This document shows, in pieces, positions 9,907 to 19,779 of a stretch of DNA of 64,000 nucleotides. How positions within the stretch are numbered: the stretch's first letter is position 1; every line of letters begins with the position of its first letter. The translations under genes were made by a program, and so were the position numbers. The notes under the pieces are model-generated. The model saw nothing but the letters and a program-made list of their open reading frames with translations, ran no database searches and had not been told where the DNA came from. Source of the stretch: Emticicia sp051209875 (GTDB lineage Bacteria; Bacteroidota; Bacteroidia; Cytophagales; Spirosomataceae); NCBI RefSeq assembly GCF_051209875.1, contig NZ_JBNTQY010000001.1, forward strand, positions 558,001 to 622,000, written 5' to 3'.

Positions 9907-12753
9907 CTACTTTTTCAACTCATCTTTCAAGAAAAAGCCTGTATAACTACCATTTACCTTAGCCACTTGTTCTGGTGTGCCTTCGGCAATGATATTTCCT
10001 CCTTTATTTCCGCCTTCTGGTCCAATATCAATAACATGGTCAGAGACTTTTATTACATCAAGATTATGCTCAATAATAAGAACAGTATTGCCTTTATCAG
10101 CTAATTTTTGTAAGACTTCAAGGAGTTTTTGAATGTCTTTGAAATGAAGCCCCGTTGTTGGTTCATCTAAAATATAGATAGTTTTACCAGTATCTTTTTT
10201 CGATAATTCTTCTGCAAGTTTTACACGTTGAGCCTCTCCACCTGAAAGTGTAGTAGCATGTTGGCCTAGCGTAATATATCCCAAACCTACTTCAAACAAA
10301 GTCACCACTTTTCGATTGATTTTTGGAATGCTTTCAAAAAACTCCAATGCTTGCTCAACAGTCATATCCAGTACATCAGCAATAGATTTTCCTTTGTAGC
10401 GAACTTCTAATGTTTCACGGTTGAAGCGTTTCCCTTTACACGTTTCACATGCCACATGTACATCAGGCAAAAACTCCATTTCTATTTTTTTCATTCCTGC
10501 ACCTTCGCAATCTTCGCAGCGACCACCTTTCACATTGAATGAAAAACGACCTGGTTTATAACCTCTAATTTTGGCTTCGGGCAATTCAGCAAAAAGTGTA
10601 CGTATTTCCGAAAACATACCAGTATAAGTAGCAGGGTTACTTCTTGGTGTACGTCCAATTGGGCTTTGATCAACCTCAATAACTTTATCCAAATGTTCTA
10701 AACCTTCCACTGATTTAAAGGCTAAAGGTTCACGTTTGGAATGATAAAAATGCTTATTTAAGATCGGAAATAATGTCTCATGAATCAATGAAGATTTTCC
10801 ACTACCACTCACACCTGTAATACAAAGCATTTTACCTAAAGGTAATTTTAGGGTTACATTTTTCAGGTTATGTCCCGTTGCTCCTTTGATTATCAGTGCT
10901 TTATCATTTCCTTTACGTCTTTCTTTTGGTACTTCAATATTGATTCTTCCACTTAAATAGTCAGACGTAATGCTATTATTTTCGAGAAAAGCTTGTGGTG
11001 TTCCATGTCCTACGATGTGTCCGCCGTGTCGCCCAGCACCAGGCCCAACATCCAAAATATAGTCTGATTCAAGCATCATGTCTTTGTCGTGTTCGACAAC
11101 CAAAACAGTATTTCCCAAATCTCGCAAGTCTTTTAAAGCTTGAATCAATTTTACATTATCTCGTTGGTGCAAACCAATACTTGGTTCGTCCATGATATAC
11201 AAAACACCCACCAATTGCGTACCAATTTGCGTTGCCAAACGAATCCGTTGAGATTCGCCACCAGAAAGTGTTCTAAGCGGGCGATTCAAGGTTAAATAAT
11301 CCAAACCGATACCCATTAAAAATCCAATTCGTTTGCGAATTTCTTTCAAAATCTCACGAGCAATCATATTCTGACGGTCGCTTAGACGACTTTCTAAATC
11401 AACAAACCATTCGTCAATTTCTCGAATGTCCATTTCTGCCAATTCGGCGATATTTCGGTCGGCAATTTTGAAATGTAAGGATTCTTTTTTTAGCCTAAAA
11501 CCATTGCAATCTGGACAAGTTTTTATTACCAAAAAATCTCGTACCCAATCTTGAATTTTATCATTATCAGAATCTTGCTGACGTTTCAAGAAAGTGATTA
11601 CACCTTCAAAAGTTGTGTTCCATTCGGTGCCAGGGTACTTTTTTGATGGAACCGGAAGCGGGTCTTCACTGCCGTATAAGATTGTTTTTAAAGCTTCTTC
11701 TGGAATTTTATCTATTGGCGTGGAAATATTTGATTTATATGCCTTTAGAATCACTTCGATTTGTTTAAAAATCCATAAATCACGGTATTCTCCCAATGGG
11801 GCAATTCCACCACGACTAATACTCAATGTTTTGTCAGGAATAATCGATTCTTCTGTAATTTCTTCAACAACTCCTAAGCCATTGCAAGTCGGACAAGCTC
11901 CGTAAGGAGAATTAAATGAAAAACTATTGGGCGATGGGTCTTCGTAAGAAATACCTGATTCCGGGTCTGTGAGGTTTTGAGAAAAATATTGGGTATTATT
12001 TTTAGCATCCAAAAGCATCATTGATCCTTTGCCTTGTTTCAAAGATGTACCAACCGATTGGCTTAAACGATAGCGGTCATCATTTGTAGGAATTACTCGA
12101 TCAATGACAATCTCAATATCATGAATTTTATAACGATCAAGTTGCATTTTTGGATTAATTTCCAAAACTTCTCCATCGACTCTAACTTTATTATAGCCCA
12201 ATTTAGCAATCTGTACAAAAAGCTCACGATAGTGGCCTTTACGCCCTTTTACGACAGGTGCAAGTAGTGTAACTTTCTGATTATTAAATTGTTGTAAGAT
12301 TTGGTCGATAATTTGGTCTTGCGTTTGTTTGACCATTTTATTACCTGTAATATAACTAAACGCTTCACCTGCACGGGCAAAAAATAAGCGTAAAAAGTCG
12401 TAAATTTCGGTAGTTGTACCAACCGTAGAGCGAGGGTTTTTAGAGGTGGTTTTTTGTTCGATAGAAATGACCGGCGAAAGTCCATTGATTTTGTCAACAT
12501 CTGGACGCTCCATGTTCCCGATAAAGCTACGAGCATAAGCCGAGAAACTTTCCATGTAGCGGCGTTGCCCTTCAGCATAAATTGTATCAAATGCCAATGA
12601 TGACTTTCCGCTTCCCGAAATTCCAGTAATAACAACGAGTTTATTTCGAGGAATAATTACATCAATATTTTTAAGATTGTGTTCTCTTGCACCCAGTACT
12701 TCGATTTGCTCAAAGCCTGTTAGTTCAATATCATTTAGTTTTTTATTGCTCAC
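9907..12753 (-). CDS. uvrA: UvrABC excinuclease subunit A
   Basis: DNA damage sensor of nucleotide excision repair, a dimeric ABC-class ATPase. Two Walker A motifs (GISGSGKSSLAFDT and GVSGSGKSSLIHET), two ABC signatures (LSGGESQRIRLA and LSGGEAQRVKLA) and the zinc-finger cysteines (CPTCNGLG, CPDCNGFR, CEDCEGAG, CETCKGKR) are all present. The length of 948 aa is normal. The start is GTG at 12753; no in-frame ATG is nearer and the family N-terminus (IEVLGAREHNLKNIDV) follows soon after. A TATCTTTG box on the minus strand at 12776-12783 may be its -7 promoter element. Confidence 0.96.
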   Translation of the reverse strand: MSNKKLNDIELTGFEQIEVLGAREHNLKNIDVIIPRNKLVVITGISGSGKSSLAFDTIYAEGQRRYMESFSAYARSFIGNMERPDVDKINGLSPVISIEQKTTSKNPRSTVGTTTEIYDFLRLFFARAGEAFSYITGNKMVKQTQDQIIDQILQQFNNQKVTLLAPVVKGRKGHYRELFVQIAKLGYNKVRVDGEVLEINPKMQLDRYKIHDIEIVIDRVIPTNDDRYRLSQSVGTSLKQGKGSMMLLDAKNNTQYFSQNLTDPESGISYEDPSPNSFSFNSPYGACPTCNGLGVVEEITEESIIPDKTLSISRGGIAPLGEYRDLWIFKQIEVILKAYKSNISTPIDKIPEEALKTILYGSEDPLPVPSKKYPGTEWNTTFEGVITFLKRQQDSDNDKIQDWVRDFLVIKTCPDCNGFRLKKESLHFKIADRNIAELAEMDIREIDEWFVDLESRLSDRQNMIAREILKEIRKRIGFLMGIGLDYLTLNRPLRTLSGGESQRIRLATQIGTQLVGVLYIMDEPSIGLHQRDNVKLIQALKDLRDLGNTVLVVEHDKDMMLESDYILDVGPGAGRHGGHIVGHGTPQAFLENNSITSDYLSGRINIEVPKERRKGNDKALIIKGATGHNLKNVTLKLPLGKMLCITGVSGSGKSSLIHETLFPILNKHFYHSKREPLAFKSVEGLEHLDKVIEVDQSPIGRTPRSNPATYTGMFSEIRTLFAELPEAKIRGYKPGRFSFNVKGGRCEDCEGAGMKKIEMEFLPDVHVACETCKGKRFNRETLEVRYKGKSIADVLDMTVEQALEFFESIPKINRKVVTLFEVGLGYITLGQHATTLSGGEAQRVKLAEELSKKDTGKTIYILDEPTTGLHFKDIQKLLEVLQKLADKGNTVLIIEHNLDVIKVSDHVIDIGPEGGNKGGNIIAEGTPEQVAKVNGSYTGFFLKDELKK

Positions 12754-12775
12754 TATCTACTGAAGGTTTTTTCTA

Positions 12776-12783
12776 CAAAGATA
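12776..12783 (-). promoter_or_regulatory. Candidate -7 promoter box for uvrA
   Basis: The minus strand reads TATCTTTG, identical to the box found before recQ. No clear -33 element is seen at the expected spacing. Confidence 0.3.
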
Positions 12784-12831
12784 ACGAAAAAAACAAGGTG
12801 CTGGTTCAGAAAAATATTATCCCTTGCCCTT

Positions 12832-12897
12832 GTAGAACTGAGGTTCCACTCCGTCACTGCGTAGAATAAAAAAAACGGAGTAGGAACTCCGTTCTAT
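12832..12897. repeat. Inverted-repeat REP-like element between uvrA and dxs
   Basis: Two imperfect 23-nt arms (about 12832-12854 and 12875-12897) face each other. The right arm itself folds into an ACGGAGT / ACTCCGT hairpin around TCCT. Arms start with GTAGAAC/ATAGAAC, like other small hairpins in this window (38833, 44047). It lies downstream of dxs and could also act as its terminator. Confidence 0.6.
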
Positions 12898-12928
12898 ATT
12901 CAATATCTAAATAATCAGATTCATTAAT

Positions 12929-14863
12929 TTAAAAGACAAAAACTTCTGTACTTTTTAATTGTCTGACTGCTTCAGCAATTCCTTCTGGGTCGAAGCCACA
13001 TTCATGTTGTAATTCTATTTGTTCGCCATGCTCTACAATTCGGTCAGGAATACCCAGACGTTTAAGTTTCGCAGCATATCCATTATCTGACATAAATTCC
13101 AAAACTGCACTTCCCATACCGCCTTGCACACAACCGTCTTCTACCGTAATTACTTTATTGAACTTTTGAAAAACTTCGTGTAATAGTTCTTCATCCAAAG
13201 GTTTTACGAAACGCAAATCGTAATGTGCAGCATTAATGCCTTCTTTTTCAAGCATTTCACAAGCTTTTACAGCATAATTGCCAATATGCCCGATGGTTAA
13301 AATGGCTACATCTTCACCATCTTTTATTTTTTGCCCTTTCCCTATTTCAAGTTTTTGTAAAGGTCTTTTCCAATCAGGCATCACACCTTCACCACGTGGA
13401 TAACGTATAGTAAATGCTGTTTTCAACTTTTGTGATTCATCTAATTGAAAGGTAAACATCATATTTCGTAGCTCTTCCTCATTCATAGGTGAAGCAATGA
13501 CCATATTAGGGATGCATCTCATGTAAGCAATATCATACGCTCCATGATGCGTGGGGCCGTCAGCTCCAGCAAAACCTGCACGGTCGAGACAGAATATAAC
13601 AGGCAGTTGTTGTAAACATACATCATGAATCACTTGGTCATAAGCTCTTTGCATGAAACTTGAGTAAATATTGCAATAAACAACCGAACCTTGCGTAGCC
13701 ATTCCTGCCGAAAATGTAACGGCGTGTTGTTCGGCAATACCCACATCAAAAGCACGATCGGGCATGGCTTTCATCATGATATTCAATGATGAACCCGAAG
13801 GCATAGCGGGCGTTATGCCTACTATTTTGTCATTTTTTTCTGCTAATTCAACAATTGTATTACCAAAAACATCTTGGTATTTTGGAGGCATAGGTTTATC
13901 ATAAACCTTCTTTTGAATAACACCCGTAACTTTATCAAAAAGTCCAGGGGCATGCCATTTTGTTTGGTCTTTTTCGGCAGGAGCGTAGCCTTTGCCCTTT
14001 ACAGTCAAACAATGCAAGATTTTTGGGCCAGGAATATGTTTTAAATCTTCCAAAACACTTACCAAATGGTCGATGTCATGTCCATCAATTGGGCCAAAAT
14101 AACGGAGATTCAAAGCTTCAAAGAAATTACTTTGGCTCAATAAAGCTCCTTTCATGGCATTTTCTACTTTGGCAACTATTTTTCTGGCACTTTTGCCAAA
14201 ATGACTCATTTTTCCTAGCAATTGCCACACATCATCCTTTACAATATTATATGTTTTTGAGGTAGTAATGTCAGTCAAATATTCTTTCAAAGCTCCCACA
14301 TTTGGGTCGATCGCCATGCAATTATCATTCAGGATAATCAAAATATTGGCGTCTTTTAATGAGCCAGCATGATTCATTCCTTCAAAAGCCATTCCTGCCG
14401 TCATTGAGCCATCGCCAATGACAGCAATATGTTGGCGTTGGGTTTCCCCGTTTATATTTGAGGCAACAGCCATTCCCAAAGCGGCTGAAATGGAAGTAGA
14501 TGAGTGTCCTACGCCAAAAGTATCATATTCACTTTCTTTTCTTTTTGGAAAACCAGAAATGCCACCATAAACTCGATTGGTATGAAAATCTGCTCGTCTG
14601 CCTGTCAAAAGTTTATGTCCGTATGCTTGGTGTCCTACGTCCCAGACCAATTGGTCATCGGGGGTATTAAAAACATAATGAAGTGCTACTGTCAATTCGA
14701 CTACACCCAAGCTCGAACTAAAGTGTCCACCATAAACCGATACCATATCAATGATATACTGACGTAATTCATCGGCTACTTGTGGAAGTTTAGTACGGTC
14801 AATTTTGCGTAAATCGGCAGGATAGTTGATGTTTTTCAGTATTTCACCAGGAGTTATGAGCAT
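12929..14863 (-). CDS. dxs: 1-deoxy-D-xylulose-5-phosphate synthase
   Basis: First enzyme of the MEP isoprenoid route, joining pyruvate and glyceraldehyde 3-phosphate with thiamine diphosphate. The cofactor motif is IGDGSMTAGMAFEGMNHAG, ending with the metal-binding asparagine region LNDNCMAI. The catalytic loops IAEQHAVTFSAGMA and GADGPTHHGAYDI are present, and the transketolase C-terminal domain (ITVEDGCVQGGMGSAV) ends the 644-aa protein. ATG at 14863 gives the usual N-terminus. No other isoprenoid genes are nearby. Confidence 0.96.
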   Translation of the reverse strand: MLITPGEILKNINYPADLRKIDRTKLPQVADELRQYIIDMVSVYGGHFSSSLGVVELTVALHYVFNTPDDQLVWDVGHQAYGHKLLTGRRADFHTNRVYGGISGFPKRKESEYDTFGVGHSSTSISAALGMAVASNINGETQRQHIAVIGDGSMTAGMAFEGMNHAGSLKDANILIILNDNCMAIDPNVGALKEYLTDITTSKTYNIVKDDVWQLLGKMSHFGKSARKIVAKVENAMKGALLSQSNFFEALNLRYFGPIDGHDIDHLVSVLEDLKHIPGPKILHCLTVKGKGYAPAEKDQTKWHAPGLFDKVTGVIQKKVYDKPMPPKYQDVFGNTIVELAEKNDKIVGITPAMPSGSSLNIMMKAMPDRAFDVGIAEQHAVTFSAGMATQGSVVYCNIYSSFMQRAYDQVIHDVCLQQLPVIFCLDRAGFAGADGPTHHGAYDIAYMRCIPNMVIASPMNEEELRNMMFTFQLDESQKLKTAFTIRYPRGEGVMPDWKRPLQKLEIGKGQKIKDGEDVAILTIGHIGNYAVKACEMLEKEGINAAHYDLRFVKPLDEELLHEVFQKFNKVITVEDGCVQGGMGSAVLEFMSDNGYAAKLKRLGIPDRIVEHGEQIELQHECGFDPEGIAEAVRQLKSTEVFVF

Positions 14864-15112
14864 ATCTTTAGACCAATAAAGGTTAGAATGTCTTTTTAAA
14901 ACTGAACAAAGCTAAAATTGTTTTGTTTTGGTAGTTTTTACGTGCAAATTAAATAAAATTTCTGATTTTTTATACTTGCTTGAAAAGCTTTTTTACTTAA
15001 TTTGGTGGGCAAAGTTAAGCATTATTAATTACTTGATTCTTTCCATTTAGTAGAAATTGTGTTTTTCTATGAAATTTAACTTTATTTCAGAAATATTCAC
15101 CTTTGTTTGGCA

Positions 15113-15268
15113 GGAATTATTGCAATTTTAAGTTGGTTAGCAAGTGATATGAGTTATAATGAAATTGTAGAAGATTTTCCGTTGCTAACACGTAATGATA
15201 TTTTGGTATTATTGGCATTTGCTGCTCATAGAGGAGAAAATACTAAAGTTTTGATTAGTATGGTATGA
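15113..15268 (+). pseudogene. DUF433 (VapB-like antitoxin) relic
   Basis: In the frame ending at the TGA at 15266-15268 the sequence reads ILSWLASDMSYNEIVEDFP and then LLTRNDILVLLAFAA, the core of DUF433 antitoxin-like proteins. The family's N-terminal part (two beta strands with a GG.P...GTRI motif) is missing: upstream the frame runs into a stop and has no start until the internal ATG at 15149. Only about 50 codons remain. Known partners are PIN/Mut7-C-like toxins (DUF5615); none is found here. I read it as the remains of a lost toxin-antitoxin pair in a 440-bp gap between dxs and the rhomboid genes; the rest of that gap is AT-rich with no feature. Confidence 0.6.
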
Positions 15269-15306
15269 AAATTCTGTGGACTTGAGTCTATCATCCATTG
15301 ACTTTC

Positions 15307-16239
15307 TCAGTCTTTCTTTTGGCTTGCTCGGTAGAGTTTTTGCTTTTCTTCTTTGGTTAGACTTTCGTAGCCCGACTTGCCTATTTTATCTAAAATAGCG
15401 TCAACTTCATCTTGGTCGGGGAAATAATTAGGGTCGAGATTCGCATTTCCATTTCCACCTTTACTGGCAACGGTAGATTCACTATACTTCCTTTGAGGGA
15501 TTTTTGCTTGTGGTTTGGCAACCCAAAAATTACTCCACCAATCACTTATGGCTTCTATTGGACTACCTAAATCGATACCTTTTCTTAATAAAGAAATATA
15601 TGAATAGCCAGCTAATGCTCCACCTAAATGCGAAACGCCACTACTTGGAACAATGAATGATAATAAAAGAAAAAACCAAGCTATGTATTTGATTTTGATA
15701 AGTACGATGCCAAAGAGATAAAATTCATATTCAGGCAACAATGCCACGGCCGCAAACATCACGGCATAAACTGCTGCCGAGGCTCCTAAAATAGTTGGGC
15801 TAATATTATTGAGATGTATGCCACCTGACTGAACAGCAAGAGCTAATAAATTATAAATGGCTATATAAATAAGCCCACTTACCAAACCACCAATGATATA
15901 AATATTTAATAATTTTCTACTACCAATAAATTCTTGTACCAAAGTTCCGAACCAAAAGAGCGTAAGCATATTGAAAAGCAAATGCAAAAAACCATAGTGG
16001 GTAAAACAATAAGTAATCAGTGTCCACGGTTTTTGGATAAATTGAATGATGGGAGCTACCAATTCAAAATTATCGGTAATAGTTTTATTAATTGCTGCTC
16101 CTTGTGGAGAGAAGGAAAAAATAAAACTTAACAAAATTAAAGATAAAAAAACACCCGCATTGATGAGCATTAATTGCACCAATGTGTTTCCTTTTTTAAA
16201 TGGACTCTTTATGTCGTCTATAAAACTTGCCACTTTCAA
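15307..16239 (-). CDS. Rhomboid family intramembrane serine protease (long form)
   Basis: A 310-aa membrane protein with about six hydrophobic helices. The first-loop motif WFGTLVQEF and the catalytic region LGASAAVYAVMF (serine in GASA, where GASG is usual) are visible, and the histidine of the dyad lies in SGVSHLGGALAGY. A hydrophilic C-terminal tail of about 90 residues with the block QDEVDAILDKIGKSGYESLT is typical of Bacteroidota rhomboids. The start ATG overlaps the stop of the next rhomboid gene by 4 bp (16236-16239), so the two are translationally coupled. Substrate unknown. Confidence 0.88.
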   Translation of the reverse strand: MKVASFIDDIKSPFKKGNTLVQLMLINAGVFLSLILLSFIFSFSPQGAAINKTITDNFELVAPIIQFIQKPWTLITYCFTHYGFLHLLFNMLTLFWFGTLVQEFIGSRKLLNIYIIGGLVSGLIYIAIYNLLALAVQSGGIHLNNISPTILGASAAVYAVMFAAVALLPEYEFYLFGIVLIKIKYIAWFFLLLSFIVPSSGVSHLGGALAGYSYISLLRKGIDLGSPIEAISDWWSNFWVAKPQAKIPQRKYSESTVASKGGNGNANLDPNYFPDQDEVDAILDKIGKSGYESLTKEEKQKLYRASQKKD

Positions 16240-16874
16240 TAAAATCTATCTTTCTTTTTATTCCAATAATTGATTAATAAAACACCAAAAATTAAACCTC
16301 CAATGTGAGCAAAATGTGCTACACCAGGCATGATATTATATACTCCAGAGAAGATTTCAAATAGAGCATATAAAGATACTAAATATTTTGCTTTTATAGG
16401 TATTGGTAATGGAAAAATTATCATTTCTGTATTTGGGAATAATCTTGCAAATGCTCCGAGCATTCCAAAAATTGCTCCTGACGCACCAACCATCGGTGTA
16501 CTCATCATGATTGCATACTCAGCAGAATCAACAGAATACTTTGATATTTCGTAAAGATTGATACTTCCATAAAGTAAGCAAGCTCCAATTCCAGAAACAA
16601 TATATAAAATCAAAAATCGCTTACTTCCCAAAAACCTTTCGAGCATTGGCCCAAACATAAATAAACCAAACATATTACTAAATATATGTCCAGAACCACC
16701 GTGCAAAAACATATACGTAAAAATCTGCAAAGGGTTGAACAGACCCATTTCGTGCATCGAAAAATTATGGTAGCCAAAAGTAGTGGATAAGTCTATTCGG
16801 AGGGTATTTTGAATCATATAAATAGCAATATTGACTATCAATAGATTTCGGACTATAGGTGTAATTTGGAACAT
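16236..16874 (-). CDS. Rhomboid family intramembrane serine protease (short form)
   Basis: A 212-aa membrane protein made almost only of the rhomboid core. It has the loop-1 block MFLHGGSGHIFSNMFGLFMF, the catalytic serine in MVGASGAIFGMLG and the histidine in VAHFAHIGGLIFGV. It lies directly upstream of a second rhomboid gene with a 4-bp overlap. The two proteins are diverged rather than recent copies, so they may cleave different substrates or work together. Confidence 0.9.
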   Translation of the reverse strand: MFQITPIVRNLLIVNIAIYMIQNTLRIDLSTTFGYHNFSMHEMGLFNPLQIFTYMFLHGGSGHIFSNMFGLFMFGPMLERFLGSKRFLILYIVSGIGACLLYGSINLYEISKYSVDSAEYAIMMSTPMVGASGAIFGMLGAFARLFPNTEMIIFPLPIPIKAKYLVSLYALFEIFSGVYNIMPGVAHFAHIGGLIFGVLLINYWNKKKDRFY

Positions 16875-16996
16875 ATTTTTTTGTCTTGCTTTTAGCTATT
16901 GGCTTTTTGTTTTTTTAACTAATGATTATCAGAATTTCTCTTTCTAATGTGTTTGTCAAAAAGAGCTAATAGCTAACGGCTAAAAGCAAATAACTA

Positions 16997-18901
16997 TTAT
17001 TTCTTGATGAGCAACTCTGCTAAACGATTTAACGACAAAATTGTCATAATTGGTTCACCATTTGGTGTATAGTTAGGTACTGCTGTCTCAAAAAGTTGAT
17101 GAATGAGCAAATTTATCTCAATTTTTGATAATTCTCCCATATATTTTGATGAGGAACGCTTAGAAAACGAACGAGCAACGTTTTCTAATCTATCCAATTG
17201 CAAATTTGTTTGGTTGGTTTTGAATTGCTGCACCAAACCTTCAAAAATCTCCTTTTCGTTTTCCTCTTGTACTTCAGGCGGAACACCATTGATTTTGATG
17301 GTATTTTGACCAAATTCCTCAAACGAAAAACCTAATGCTCGAATCTCATCTTGGATTTCCATCACCAATTGAAAATCAGCCGCATGTAGATCCAAAGTTT
17401 TTGGAAAAAGTAATTGTTGAGTAAACGACTTTTTATTTTTTAAATTATTGAAATATTTTTCATACAAGATTCGCTCATAAGCTGCACGTTGGTCGATAAG
17501 CATTAAACCACTTTTTGCTTGTGCAACAATAAAACGATTTTGTATCTGAATCGCACTGATTTCTTGCGTTTCGAGAATTTTCCTGTCTTCGTCCGAAATA
17601 TCATTGGCTTTGCTGCCCATTGTCATAGGCTCAGCCTCAAATTCAAGATTTGCTTGATTATTAGGTTTAAAACCTTCTAAACCATCAAAGAGTTTTCGCC
17701 AATTTTCAGTATTAGATTGAGCGAAGGCATCACGCTTTTCTCGATAATCATCTTTTGGTACTGAAGGTAACGAAGATTGTTGACGAGATTTTTCAAAGTC
17801 AGAAATGCCTGAAAATGAAGGAGTTATAGGATTTGGACTATCGCTAAAACGATTGGTAGAGGTAAGATTACTAAAATTAATATCTGACTCAAAATCAATC
17901 GTTGGCGTAAGGTTATAAACACCAATAGCTCTCCGAACGGCCGAACGGATGATGGCATAAACAGCACGCTCATCATCAAATTTTATTTCCGTCTTAGTCG
18001 GATGAATATTAATATCGACATGAGATGGGTCAATCTCAATAAAAAGAACATAAAATGGGCTACTTCCTTCAGGGATCGTTGCCTCAAAAGCACTCAATAC
18101 AGCGTGATGTAAATAACTATGCTTGATAAATCGCTTATTAACAAAGAAGAATTGCTCGCCACGCCCTTTTTTGGCAGATTCTGGCTTTCCAACGTAGCCT
18201 GTGATATTTACAAAAGGTGTTTCTTCTTCACAATTTGCCAATTGTTCACGGTAAGTTTTTCCAAAAATATCAACTATTCGTTTGCTCAATTTTCCTGCGG
18301 GAAGATTATAGACTTCTACATCATTATGATAAAGTGTAAAGGCAATTTCTGGGTGAGCCAATGACACACGTTGGAACTCATCCAGTACGTGTTTCATTTC
18401 AACTGGATTTGATTTTAGAAAATTTCGGCGAGCAGGAACATTGAAAAAAAGGTTTTTTACTTGAAAATTTGTGCCTTTAGGGCAAGAAACAGATTCTTGA
18501 ATTTTCAATTCAGAGCCTTCAATTCGAATCATTGTTCCTACTTCATCAATCATTCTCTTGCTACGTACCTCGACCTGAGCAATAGCAGCGATAGAAGCCA
18601 AAGCCTCACCACGAAAACCCATTGTCAGAATCGAAAAAAGGTCATCGGCTGTGCGAATTTTAGATGTTGCGTGTCGCTCAAAGCTCATGCGAGCATCAGT
18701 TGCCGACATTCCCATGCCATCATCAATCACTTGAATGAGTGTTCGGCCAGCGTCTTTTACTATAAGTTGAATGTTATTTGCTCTGGCATCAATAGAATTT
18801 TCTAAAAGCTCTTTCACCACCGAAGCTGGTCGCTGCACAACCTCACCTGCCGCAATCTGGTTTGCTATCGAATCGGGTAGTAAATGGATAATATCAAGCA
18901 T
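16997..18901 (-). CDS. mutL: DNA mismatch repair protein MutL
   Basis: GHKL-family ATPase that links MutS mismatch binding to strand removal. The N-terminal ATP site shows ANQIAAGEVVQRPASVVKEL with LENSIDA, DDGMGM and GFRGEALASIA. ATG at 18901 gives the normal family N-terminus (LDIIHLLPDSIANQIAAGEV); the open frame extends 40 codons further without family similarity. The C-terminal domain carries DQRAAYERILYE where endonuclease-type MutL has DQHA..E....E, and ends NYTPNGEPIM, so the nicking site looks altered. Product 634 aa. Confidence 0.93.
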   Translation of the reverse strand: MLDIIHLLPDSIANQIAAGEVVQRPASVVKELLENSIDARANNIQLIVKDAGRTLIQVIDDGMGMSATDARMSFERHATSKIRTADDLFSILTMGFRGEALASIAAIAQVEVRSKRMIDEVGTMIRIEGSELKIQESVSCPKGTNFQVKNLFFNVPARRNFLKSNPVEMKHVLDEFQRVSLAHPEIAFTLYHNDVEVYNLPAGKLSKRIVDIFGKTYREQLANCEEETPFVNITGYVGKPESAKKGRGEQFFFVNKRFIKHSYLHHAVLSAFEATIPEGSSPFYVLFIEIDPSHVDINIHPTKTEIKFDDERAVYAIIRSAVRRAIGVYNLTPTIDFESDINFSNLTSTNRFSDSPNPITPSFSGISDFEKSRQQSSLPSVPKDDYREKRDAFAQSNTENWRKLFDGLEGFKPNNQANLEFEAEPMTMGSKANDISDEDRKILETQEISAIQIQNRFIVAQAKSGLMLIDQRAAYERILYEKYFNNLKNKKSFTQQLLFPKTLDLHAADFQLVMEIQDEIRALGFSFEEFGQNTIKINGVPPEVQEENEKEIFEGLVQQFKTNQTNLQLDRLENVARSFSKRSSSKYMGELSKIEINLLIHQLFETAVPNYTPNGEPIMTILSLNRLAELLIKK

Positions 18902-19200
18902 TGGTATAGATATGAAAAAACGAAGCCTTTTGTTTTTTATTAAACACCATAAAATTGAAAACTGTTCGCTAACAAGTAGGAATGGAATAATTTGTGCAAA
19001 ATTCGTGAAATTTATTAGCAAATTAAACTACTATCTGTTCCTTTGTGCAAATTTGCCGTTTTTCGAGGGGAATTCATTGAATAATTTACACTTTTTTTGT
19101 TTTAGAGCGATTAAATGCCTGATTTTGTGCCTTTGAACTTTTTTGATAGACTAAAATGTTTCTGACTGGAGTATTAACCATTAATAACCTTTGATTAAAA

Positions 19201-19725
19201 ATGAACAAAACTGTAAAAATTATCCTGATTGTTGTGGCCGTTCTTGTAGCTGCATTCTTTGGCTTTAAAGCTTTCACAAAGAGTAAAAGTCCAGCCGAAA
19301 GTGCAAAATTTGACCAAAATGGTCTTTCAGTACAAGTGGATTATTGCCGACCTTATAAAAAAGGGCGTGAGATTTTTGGAAAACTTTTGCCTTATGGACA
19401 AGTTTGGCGAACAGGTGCAAACGAAGCTACGATTTTTGATGTAAAGCAAGATATAAAAATTGGAGATAAAACCTTAAAAGCAGGAAAATATACACTTTGG
19501 ACAATTCCAAACGCTGATAAATGGACTGTTATTTTAAATAGTGAGACTGGTCAGTGGGGTACAAATTATGATGAAAAAAAGGATGTTTTAAGAGTAGATG
19601 TTCCTTCAGAAAAAACGGCTGAAATGGTAGAACAATTTAAACTTGAATTTGCAGCAGCTGAAGGTGGAGCAGATATGATTTTAAGTTGGGAAAATACAGC
19701 AGTGAAAGTGCCAATTAGATTGTAA
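19201..19725 (+). CDS. DUF2911 domain protein, membrane-anchored
   Basis: A 174-aa protein. Residues 5-22 form a hydrophobic signal or anchor helix. The rest is one DUF2911 domain with the family blocks VDYCRPYKKGREIFG, LLPYGQVWRTGANEAT and LKAGKYTLWTIP. Such proteins are common in Bacteroidota and are probably periplasmic; no biochemical role is established. It is a single gene ended by a strong hairpin terminator shared with the convergent GNAT gene. Confidence 0.85.
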   Translation: MNKTVKIILIVVAVLVAAFFGFKAFTKSKSPAESAKFDQNGLSVQVDYCRPYKKGREIFGKLLPYGQVWRTGANEATIFDVKQDIKIGDKTLKAGKYTLWTIPNADKWTVILNSETGQWGTNYDEKKDVLRVDVPSEKTAEMVEQFKLEFAAAEGGADMILSWENTAVKVPIRL

Positions 19726-19744
19726 AAGACAAGGTTTTGTTTAG

Positions 19745-19778
19745 AAAACGCTCAAAATTTAGATATTTTGAGCGTTTT
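19745..19778. terminator. Bidirectional terminator between DUF2911 and GNAT genes
   Basis: A 14-bp perfect stem (19745-19758 with 19765-19778) around a 6-nt loop, followed by a T-run on the plus strand and preceded by A residues, so it can end transcripts from both convergent genes. Confidence 0.85.
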
Positions 19779-19779
19779 T

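Noticed and set aside
12929..14863. Plus-strand ORFs inside dxs and other housekeeping genes
   Set aside because: Shadows of strongly supported genes, without motifs or starts of their own.
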